From contig NZ_JAABOS010000005.1 in NCBI RefSeq assembly GCF_010078235.1, forward strand, positions 1 through 64,000: 64,000 bases of DNA, read 5' to 3'. Source of the DNA: Cognatundibacterium crateris. Lineage in GTDB: Bacteria; Pseudomonadota; Gammaproteobacteria; Burkholderiales; Burkholderiaceae_D. The position numbers and the translations under genes were made by a program. Of the stretch, positions 27,158 through 34,370 are shown in pieces; position 1 is the first letter of the stretch, and the number at the start of each line of letters is the position of its first letter. The notes under the pieces are model-generated. The model searched no databases and was not told the DNA's origin. It saw only the letters and a list, made by a program, of their open reading frames with translations.

Positions 27158-29320
27158 TTATTCCGCGCCCATTTCCTTGATCAGTTTGTCTGCTTTATCC
27201 ACATGTTTCATTTGCCACAGCATGTAGCGCAGATCAACTTGAATAGAGCGGGTTTTGGCTTTATTGAAGTCCCAGTCAGAGATGATGGAGTCCAGTGTGC
27301 CGTCGAAGGCCAGACCGATAAATTCACCTTTGGCATTCAGTGCAGCGGAGCCTGAGTTACCACCAGTGATGTCGAGTGTCGCCAGATAAGCCAGTGGTAC
27401 CGCTTTCAGGTGAGGATCGACATATTTACCAAAGTCTTTGGCTTTGATTGCAGCCAGTTGTGCAGCTGGTGCATTGAACTCGCCTTTACCAGTAGCCTTC
27501 GGTGGGATACCGTTGACAGTCGTGAAGGCAGACCATGCCAGACCATCGGCGGTGCCGTGATCGCGGCCAGCAACTTTACCGAAGGTGACGCGCAGGGTGC
27601 TGTTTGCATCCGGATAGACAGCCTGGCCTTTGCTGGTCATGTAAGCGATTTTTGCTTTCATGTAGTTGGCATAGGCTTGCTGGATTTTGCCGGCCAGTTC
27701 TTCATCTTCAGCTTCGCGTTTCATAAAGCCATCATACATAGCGACTGCTGCTTTGATGAAGCTGTCATCGCTGGTTTTGAAGTCTGCTGGTTTTGCTGTC
27801 AGCCATGCGCTGCGTGCTGCTTTGTCAGCCAGTTTGCTGCCTGCATAGATCTTATCCAGCAATGCCTTCAGATCTGCTTCAGACATGTTATCGCTGATAC
27901 CGATCGCTGCATCAAAATCTGCATTGCGTTCCGCTTTAGCTTGCGCTGCATATTTTTTCAGGTTATTGATTACCAGTGCTTTGTCTACGCTTTCCACATA
28001 ACTGCGTTCCAGGCTTTCTACACCAGCTTTGAAGCGTGGCAGATCACGTTCCTGGAAACCTGCTTTACGTTCCGCATCCGGTTTGACACGTTCGTTAGCC
28101 AGACGGTACAGCGTGCGCGCTGTGCCTAACAGGCGTGGGAAGGAGCTGCCCAGATAGAATTCCTGTTTGCTTTGCGCATCGCGTGTTGCGATCAGTTTTT
28201 CAACCTGAACCAGATCTTCGCCAAACTGTTTGGCACGTTCCGGATTGCTGTTGACCCAGGCTTTCAGCTCTTCGTGTTCCTTGGTTTTACGTGCCAGGAA
28301 GTCGCTGCCAGCATAGCTGTCGAGCATACCCTGACGGTTTTTGTAGTAATTATTGATGCCAGCAACCTGACTTGCATACTTGAGGCGCGCATCATCATTG
28401 CCCGCGGTTTCCTTAGCGATGATCGCCAGTGTTTCGCCGGAGGATTTAACGAATGCCGGATAGTTCCAGTCAAAAGTGTAAGCCACTTCGGAAGGCAGAC
28501 GGTGACGGTTAGTGCGGCCAGGGTAGCCCAGTACCATCACGAAATCGCCTTCTTTCAGGCCGTCTTTCGCCATTTTCAGGAAGTGCTTAGGAACGTAAGG
28601 AACGTTATCCTTGCTGTAGTCAGCGGCTTTGCCGTCTTTGCTCACATAGGCGCGGTAGAAGCCGTAGTCACCGGTGTGACGTGGCCACATCCAGTTATCG
28701 GTATCGCCACCGAATTTGCCTACGCCTTCCGCCGGTGCATGGACCAGACGGACGTCGCGGATTTCCATCTGTTTGATCATGTAGAACTCAAGTCCACCGT
28801 AGTAAGGGTAGACGTTGCAACGATGACCTTCGTCTTTTTCACAGGCGGAAACCAGTGCTTTGGAATTCTTTTCGATCGCATCGACGCGTTTTTTGCCAGT
28901 CAGTTTGGCGGTGTCTTTGTCGATGATTTTGTCGGTGACATTATTGACTTCTTTGGTCACGAAGATACGTGAACCTGGCTGCGCCGGCAATTCTTCTTCC
29001 AGGGTATTGGCCAGGAAACCATTAGCCAGCAAATCACGGCCTGGTTTGGAGTTGTAAGCAACGCTGCCATATACGCAGTGATGGTTGGTCGCAACCAGAC
29101 CCTGCGGTGAGACGAAAGAAGCCGAGCAACCGCCCAGGCTGACGATGGCACCCATAGGGAACTCAGTCAGTTTGGTCAGGTTTTTCGGATCGAGTTGCAG
29201 ACCAGCCGCCTTGAGCTGTTTCGCAACTTGCGGCAATTGTTGTGGCATCCACATACCTTCGTCGGCATAGGCGACGGAAGCAGTGCTGAGCACAGCCAGC
29301 GTAAGAAGTGTCTTTTTCAT
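27158..29320 (-). CDS. S46-family dipeptidyl-peptidase (DPP7/DPP11 type)
   Basis: A 720-residue serine exopeptidase that removes dipeptides from the N-terminus of peptides in the periplasm. The signal peptide covers residues 1-20 (cleavage after AYA). The catalytic histidine is in TNHHC (80/81), the aspartate in GGDTDNWMWPRHTGD (about 205-220), and the nucleophile is S656 in GGNSGS. The residue 18 positions after the serine, which sets P1 preference in the family, is glycine (G674); that predicts DPP7-like rather than acidic-preferring DPP11-like activity. It is monocistronic with its own terminator. The family is best known from Bacteroidetes and Xanthomonadales, so acquisition by transfer is possible but not shown. 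Confidence 0.95.
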   Translation of the reverse strand: MKKTLLTLAVLSTASVAYADEGMWMPQQLPQVAKQLKAAGLQLDPKNLTKLTEFPMGAIVSLGGCSASFVSPQGLVATNHHCVYGSVAYNSKPGRDLLANGFLANTLEEELPAQPGSRIFVTKEVNNVTDKIIDKDTAKLTGKKRVDAIEKNSKALVSACEKDEGHRCNVYPYYGGLEFYMIKQMEIRDVRLVHAPAEGVGKFGGDTDNWMWPRHTGDYGFYRAYVSKDGKAADYSKDNVPYVPKHFLKMAKDGLKEGDFVMVLGYPGRTNRHRLPSEVAYTFDWNYPAFVKSSGETLAIIAKETAGNDDARLKYASQVAGINNYYKNRQGMLDSYAGSDFLARKTKEHEELKAWVNSNPERAKQFGEDLVQVEKLIATRDAQSKQEFYLGSSFPRLLGTARTLYRLANERVKPDAERKAGFQERDLPRFKAGVESLERSYVESVDKALVINNLKKYAAQAKAERNADFDAAIGISDNMSEADLKALLDKIYAGSKLADKAARSAWLTAKPADFKTSDDSFIKAAVAMYDGFMKREAEDEELAGKIQQAYANYMKAKIAYMTSKGQAVYPDANSTLRVTFGKVAGRDHGTADGLAWSAFTTVNGIPPKATGKGEFNAPAAQLAAIKAKDFGKYVDPHLKAVPLAYLATLDITGGNSGSAALNAKGEFIGLAFDGTLDSIISDWDFNKAKTRSIQVDLRYMLWQMKHVDKADKLIKEMGAE

Positions 29321-29594
29321 CTTTGTATTTATCTGAAAGTGTGAAATAAAATTTCTGTCCCTTGGGGCAATCCGGTAAGCCGGAAGGCGCGCAGTTTAGT
29401 GTGAATTCCGTTGAAAAAGTTCAAAAAAACCTGAAAATGCGGGAAATTTTATTCAGCATTGAATTTCACTAACCTCGAATTTATCTTTTTAATAATTTTA
29501 TTTTCATCCTGAGCTTGAGTCCGTCATCTGTGCATAGCCTTGCGCTATTGGTGGAAATCAAAAAAAGCAGTTGCAGATAGTGTAAACTTAGCTG

Positions 29595-30404
29595 ATGCAA
29601 ATCTATTTACCTTTCCTGTCTGCAGCCCTGTATCTGGCTGCGCTCCTGCTGCCATTACGACAAGTGCGCGCTGCTGCAGCGCTCACGTCTGTTGCCTGGC
29701 TGCTGCAGGCGATCTCCTTGTACAGCCATGTATTTGCGGGCGAGGCCTTGCGCGTCGGCTTCGCAGTGATGTTGTCGGCAGCGCTGTGGATGACAGTCAG
29801 TGCCTATGTGCTGGAAAACCGCAGCTTTGCTTTAGGCGGTTTAAAAATACTGTTGCTGCCGCCAGCCATTGTTGCGGTCAGTCTGACCGCCTTGTTCCCG
29901 GGCAGCCTGATTCCGCTGTACGGGAAAACCCAGATGTTTCCCTGGCATGTAGCCATTGCGCTGCTGGCCTATAGTACGCTGACCATTGCTGCTTTCCATG
30001 CCGCGATCATGAGTTTGCAGGATAAGCATCTGCACAAACTACGTGCGCAGCCGGTCAGCCCCTGGCTGACGCAATTGCTGGATCAGTTACCCGCTTTGCT
30101 GACAATGGAAAAAGTCTTATTCCGGCTGATCACCATTGGCTTTGTATTGCTGACATTGACGGTGTTTTCCGGTATCGTTTTTTCTGAGCAGGTATTGGGC
30201 GTCGCGTTTAAATGGGATCATAAAACGGTCTTGTCTTTATTTTCCTGGGCTTTGTTCGGCATCCTGTTAATGGGGCGTCACTGGCGTGGCTGGCGTGGAA
30301 AAACTGTGCTTAGTTTCACGCTGTCTGGTTTTCTGGTTTTGTTGCTGGCCTATGTGGGCAGTCGTTTTGTGCTTGAAGTGCTGTTGCACCGGAGTCTGGT
30401 ATGA
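29595..30404 (+). CDS. CcsA/HemX-like cytochrome c assembly membrane protein
   Basis: A 269-residue integral membrane protein with about eight hydrophobic segments and the CcmC/CcsA-type haem-handling region (PLYGKTQMFPWHVAIALLAYSTLTIAAFHA, then FKWDHKTVLSLFSWALFGILL with conserved histidines). In Burkholderiales this YpjD/CcsA-like gene normally stands near ffh. Here it is about 11 kb away from ffh and next to a PP0621-type gene and pilSR. Its exact role (haem export or cytochrome c maturation) is inferred from the family. It overlaps the next gene by four bases. Confidence 0.88.
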   Translation: MQIYLPFLSAALYLAALLLPLRQVRAAAALTSVAWLLQAISLYSHVFAGEALRVGFAVMLSAALWMTVSAYVLENRSFALGGLKILLLPPAIVAVSLTALFPGSLIPLYGKTQMFPWHVAIALLAYSTLTIAAFHAAIMSLQDKHLHKLRAQPVSPWLTQLLDQLPALLTMEKVLFRLITIGFVLLTLTVFSGIVFSEQVLGVAFKWDHKTVLSLFSWALFGILLMGRHWRGWRGKTVLSFTLSGFLVLLLAYVGSRFVLEVLLHRSLV

Positions 30405-30670
30405 GAATTATTTTGTGGCTGCTGCTGGGCGTGCTGGTGATTCTGGCGTTAAAGAAGAAAGCACGTGATATGCAGTCCCGGACATTTCAGACGCCGCCTG
30501 AGGCAGCGCCATCGTCTGCGCCATCGGCAGCTCCCGGTCATGCGGTAAGAGAGGCAGAGGATATGGTCAGTTGCGCGCATTGTCAGTTGTATGTACCTGT
30601 TTCTGAAGCGGTGCTGCGTGGCGAACTGCACTTCTGCAGCGCGGCGCATGCCGATCAGCATACACATTAA
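30401..30670 (+). CDS. PP0621-family small zinc-ribbon membrane protein
   Basis: An 89-residue protein with one N-terminal transmembrane segment (MRIILWLLLGVLVILAL), a Pro/Ala/Ser linker (about 30-50), and a C-terminal metal-binding region with C58 and C61 in CAHCQ and a later FCSAAH...HTH with cysteine and histidines. This matches the small PP0621 family, of unknown function, usually encoded beside pilS. It starts within the stop of the ccsA-like gene (ATGA overlap) and lies 8 bases before pilS, so the four genes 29595-33902 are likely one operon. Confidence 0.82.
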   Translation: MRIILWLLLGVLVILALKKKARDMQSRTFQTPPEAAPSSAPSAAPGHAVREAEDMVSCAHCQLYVPVSEAVLRGELHFCSAAHADQHTH

Positions 30671-30678
30671 GCAGCACG

Positions 30679-32448
30679 ATGCAGGCTCCTCTCCCCGGGT
30701 TTTCTGATCCTTCGCCTTCATTCTGGCGTTCGCTGCAGACCTTCAATATCTCGCGCATTGTCATCGCAGCCTGCTTACTGCTATTGCTGAATCTGCGCAG
30801 TACCAAGGATATCTGGGTCTTCAGTCAGTTGTTTGCAAAAGACATTTGTTTTGCCTATCTGTTTGCCAGCATTAGTTTTGCGCTGATCCGTTTTTTTCAT
30901 CAACGGCACTTCGTTGCACAGTTGCTATTGCAGATTTTTGTTGATCTGCTCGTCATTTCCTTGCTGTATCTGGGCTCGGGCGGCGGGCGCGGCGGACTCA
31001 GCATCCTTTTTATGTTTCCGCTGGCTGGCGTGGCTATCCTGTCGCCATTGATCTGGGCCTTCTTTTTTTGCTCCATTGTCAGTCTGTTTCTGTTGGTGGA
31101 AGGAGTGTACCGCGCGCTGGAGCTGAATGATGGCAATCTGGTGTCGCAGGCCGGCTTGTTCGGGGCATCTTATTTTGCTGTGATTTATGTGGTGAGCCGG
31201 CTGGCCAATAATTTGATCCGCCAGGAACAGCTCGCGACCCAGCGCGGTAATGAGTTAGCGATGCAGCAGGCGATTAACCGGCTGGTGATTGCGGATATGG
31301 GAGATGGCATCCTGGTGCTGGATCATTCCGGCCGTGTGTTTGAAATTAATCCAGCCGCAGAGCGCATGCTGGGTGGTAATCTGAGCAAGGAGATGCTGGG
31401 CATTAAACTGGCCAATATCGTTGCACTCAGGCCGATGGCAGAGACCTTGGCTGATATGCGTCAGCGCAGCATCAGTGAGCTGGGACGGAATCCGGAGGAT
31501 GATATTTCCTTTGTGTCGATTCCCTGCTATCAGGATGAGGGGCGCAGTGGTTTGAAATCTGGCTTTGAGGTCAGCAGTTTCGGGCTGCGTGCTGAACGTC
31601 CGCATTTCGTGACCCATCTCAAGCTGCGTTTTATTCTGGTTGATGATAGTTATTTGTTACCTCTTTCCACACAACAGGCGCTGGACCGGCGCTATACCAT
31701 CGTGTTCATGCAGGATGTCTCGGATATAGAAAATCAGGCGCAGCAACTGAAGCTGGCTTCGATGGGGCGATTAACCGCCAGTATTGCGCATGAAGTCAGG
31801 AATCCCTTATCTTCCATTTCGTATGCAGCTTCATTATTGAATGAGGATCTAAGCCAGTTACTGCCTGAAAATCCACAGGCGCGGCGTTTGCTTCGTATCG
31901 TCGATGATAATGTCGCGCGTTTGAATCAATTGATTGAAGATATACTCAAGCTGTCGCGCAAAGCGAGAACCGATGTCGCAGCTTATCCTCTGATGCGCGT
32001 CGTGCGTGAGTGTGTGCAGGATTTCAGTGAAACCCGCAGCATTGATCCTGAGCTCATCCTGATCAGCGATGAGGTGGATTTTCAGGTCAGTTTTGATCCC
32101 GGACATTTGTTTGAAGTGCTGACCAATCTGCTGTCAAATGCAGTGCGTTATGCCAGTGGTAAGCCCGGCAGTATCCGGCTGCATGCCATGACCAGCGCCA
32201 ATGGCCGTCAGGAATTGCATATCCAGGATGATGGTCCGGCGATCAGCTATGATGTCAGGGCACACTTGTTCGAACCGTTTTATACAACATCGCGCATGGG
32301 AACCGGTCTGGGTCTGTACATGGCGCGTGAACTGTGTCTGAATAACCGTTCCTTGCTCGATTATGAGTATCGGGTCGATGAGAGCCTGGGTGAACAGCTT
32401 GAGCCTAGCGGGCGCTTTGTGATTAATTTCTCAGGATTGTCGGTGTAA
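30679..32448 (+). CDS. pilS: Sensor histidine kinase PilS
   Basis: A 589-residue kinase. The N-terminal half has six transmembrane segments (about residues 25-190), then a PAS domain (about 195-350) and a dimerisation domain with phospho-acceptor H371 (SIAHEVRNPLSSISYAA). An HATPase_c domain ends with a G2 box GTGLGLYMARELCL. In Pseudomonas PilS senses pilin in the membrane and controls PilR. It is followed two bases later by pilR. Confidence 0.96.
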   Translation: MQAPLPGFSDPSPSFWRSLQTFNISRIVIAACLLLLLNLRSTKDIWVFSQLFAKDICFAYLFASISFALIRFFHQRHFVAQLLLQIFVDLLVISLLYLGSGGGRGGLSILFMFPLAGVAILSPLIWAFFFCSIVSLFLLVEGVYRALELNDGNLVSQAGLFGASYFAVIYVVSRLANNLIRQEQLATQRGNELAMQQAINRLVIADMGDGILVLDHSGRVFEINPAAERMLGGNLSKEMLGIKLANIVALRPMAETLADMRQRSISELGRNPEDDISFVSIPCYQDEGRSGLKSGFEVSSFGLRAERPHFVTHLKLRFILVDDSYLLPLSTQQALDRRYTIVFMQDVSDIENQAQQLKLASMGRLTASIAHEVRNPLSSISYAASLLNEDLSQLLPENPQARRLLRIVDDNVARLNQLIEDILKLSRKARTDVAAYPLMRVVRECVQDFSETRSIDPELILISDEVDFQVSFDPGHLFEVLTNLLSNAVRYASGKPGSIRLHAMTSANGRQELHIQDDGPAISYDVRAHLFEPFYTTSRMGTGLGLYMARELCLNNRSLLDYEYRVDESLGEQLEPSGRFVINFSGLSV

Positions 32449-32453
32449 TAGTG

Positions 32454-33902
32454 ATGAACACAAGCAGCTGCCCAAAAATTCTAGTCGTCGATGACGAAGC
32501 CCATCTGCGCGAATTACTTGAGATTACCCTGATTAAAATGGGACTCGATGTCGACAGTGCAGAGAGTCTGGGCGTGGCACGCAGTTATCTGCAGAAAAAT
32601 ACCTATTCGCTGGTGTTGACCGATATGCGACTGCCCGATGGCTCGGGTATGGAACTGGTGGAGGAATTGAGTGCCAGCGATAAAAACACGCCGATTGCAG
32701 TGATTACTGCTTTCGGCAGTGCAGACAACGCGGTGATCGCGCTCAAGGCGGGCGCCTTTGATTACGTATCCAAGCCGGTTGCGCTTGATCATTTGCGCAA
32801 ACTGGTGCGTTCTGCGCTGGAAATGCATGAAGTGGCGGCGGCACCGGTCAGTCGTGATCCGGAAGCCAGCCTGCGTGCGCCGTCCTTCCTGATCGGCAGT
32901 TCTGCCGGTATGCAGATGGTACGCAGCCAGATCGAAAGACTGGCGCGCAGTATGGCGCCGGTGATTATTACCGGTGAATCCGGCAGCGGTAAAGAACTGG
33001 CTGCACGTGAAATTCACAAGACCAGCGCGCGTGCCGCACAGGCATTTGTTGCGGTGAACTGCGGTGCAATTCCGGAAAACCTGATGGAAGCCGAGTTTTT
33101 TGGCTATCGCAAAGGGGCGTTTACCGGTGCGGTGGACGACAGGGATGGTTTTTTTCAGGCCGCCAATGGCGGCACTCTGATGCTGGATGAGGTGGCCGAT
33201 TTGCCGCTCGCGATGCAGGTCAAATTATTGCGGGCTATTCAGGAGCGCCGTATCCGTAAAATCGGTGCCACGACGGAAGAATCTGTCGATGTCAGGATTA
33301 TCAGCGCCACCCATCAGAATCTGGCGCGTTGCGTGGAAGAAGGACGCTTCCGTCAGGATTTGTATTACCGTCTGAATGTGATTGAACTGCATTTGCCGCC
33401 ACTGCGCCAGCGTTTGGAAGATATACCGGAACTGGCACAAGGTATGCTGACTAAGCTGGCGCAGACGTCAGTCAGTCTGGCACCGGCCGCACTGCAAGCT
33501 TTGTTGCAATATGATTTTCCCGGCAATGTGCGTGAGCTGGAAAACATACTGGAGCGGGCACTGGCATTTGCCAATGATGGTTGTATCGAGCCTGGTGATC
33601 TGATGTTACGTGGCACCCGCATTGATACGCATGGTCTGCCTGCCGCTGCACTTACCACTAGTGCAGCCGTCGCTGCCGATTATGGTGCTGCAACTGCACC
33701 TGCAGCGATAGCGGAAGGGGCGCTGGAGTTGACTTTGCCCAGCTTGCCTTGTTCGCTGCCTGACTTCCTGGAGCAGGTGGAACGCGAAATGATACGGCGC
33801 GCCTTGCAGCAAACCTATCAGAACCGGACGCAGGCGGCTGAGCTGCTGGGTGTCAGCTTCCGTCAGTTACGTTATCAGATTCAAAAGCTGAAAATACAAT
33901 AA
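32454..33902 (+). CDS. pilR: Sigma-54 response regulator PilR
   Basis: A 482-residue activator of pilin transcription. The receiver domain has phospho-acceptor D57 (LTDMRLPDGSG). The AAA+ domain has Walker A GESGSGKE, the sigma-54 contact loop GAFTGA and DEVADLPL. The Fis-type C-terminus contains QAAELLGVSFRQLRYQIQKL. A GTG directly before the ATG (32451) is an alternative start. It partners PilS. The pilA target gene is not in this window. Confidence 0.96.
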   Translation: MNTSSCPKILVVDDEAHLRELLEITLIKMGLDVDSAESLGVARSYLQKNTYSLVLTDMRLPDGSGMELVEELSASDKNTPIAVITAFGSADNAVIALKAGAFDYVSKPVALDHLRKLVRSALEMHEVAAAPVSRDPEASLRAPSFLIGSSAGMQMVRSQIERLARSMAPVIITGESGSGKELAAREIHKTSARAAQAFVAVNCGAIPENLMEAEFFGYRKGAFTGAVDDRDGFFQAANGGTLMLDEVADLPLAMQVKLLRAIQERRIRKIGATTEESVDVRIISATHQNLARCVEEGRFRQDLYYRLNVIELHLPPLRQRLEDIPELAQGMLTKLAQTSVSLAPAALQALLQYDFPGNVRELENILERALAFANDGCIEPGDLMLRGTRIDTHGLPAAALTTSAAVAADYGAATAPAAIAEGALELTLPSLPCSLPDFLEQVEREMIRRALQQTYQNRTQAAELLGVSFRQLRYQIQKLKIQ

Positions 33903-34103
33903 GCTCGCAACTCTGCCTGTCCTGGAATAAATGCATGCTTATGGGCTTCGTCAAGTCCCTGACTGCTGCTGTGCTGGCCGGAAACGGCTTTCGGTTAGTG
34001 CTTACTTGCACTGTCGGGCGGCATTTTCTGTGAACCTTAGAAAGTCAATTCCCTAAGGGAAATTTTCATCAAAAAAATAAATATTTTTTCAATCAGAAAG
34101 CGC

Positions 34104-34132
34104 TTGCTACTGCCGCAGTGTGACACTAGAAT
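34104..34132 (+). promoter_or_regulatory. Sigma-70 promoter for nrdAB
   Basis: TTGCTA (34104-34109) and TAGAAT (34127-34132) with a 17-base spacer. The first NrdR box overlaps the -10 element and the second lies just downstream, the usual layout for repression. Confidence 0.7.
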
Positions 34133-34138
34133 TAGGGC
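34123..34138 (+). promoter_or_regulatory. NrdR box 1
   Basis: ACACTAGAATTAGGGC, a degenerate match to the ACAC-W-ATATAT-W-GTGT consensus. It overlaps the promoter -10. Its start is 30 bases from that of box 2, about three helical turns, as required for cooperative NrdR binding. Confidence 0.65.
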
Positions 34139-34152
34139 TGTCGAGAAAATAT

Positions 34153-34168
34153 GCACTATATCTAGTGT
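34153..34168 (+). promoter_or_regulatory. NrdR box 2
   Basis: GCACTATATCTAGTGT, a near-perfect NrdR palindrome. NrdR is the ATP/dATP-sensing repressor of ribonucleotide reductase genes. The nrdR gene itself is not in the window. Confidence 0.85.
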
Positions 34169-34370
34169 TTGATCTCATGATGAATTCTATGTTTTACCTT
34201 TCTTGCTTCACATCCCCCTCTAGCATTAACTGTTACACAAAGATGAGATTTACATAGCATTCAGCTATGTCAGGCAGTCTGTCGTAAAGCGCTGTACCCA
34301 ATTAATCCCTCGTCATGCTGCGCACAATTTGCGTCGTATGACGCCCAGAAATTACTGAACCGGAGGCTCA

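Larger units (their letters stand above)
33903..34370. other. Intergenic region between pilR and nrdA
   Basis: 468 bases without a gene. It holds a palindrome TTCCC-TAA-GGGAA (34049-34061), the nrdA promoter at 34104-34132, two NrdR boxes, and then a leader of about 230 bases before nrdA in which I recognise nothing further. ampD, often next to pilR in Burkholderiales, is absent. Confidence 0.6.

Noticed and set aside
27410-28972. Two long plus-strand open frames (239 and 266 residues) opposite the S46 peptidase
   Set aside because: They are antisense to a gene with all catalytic motifs and a signal peptide. Their Phe/Cys-rich translations look like codon shadows.
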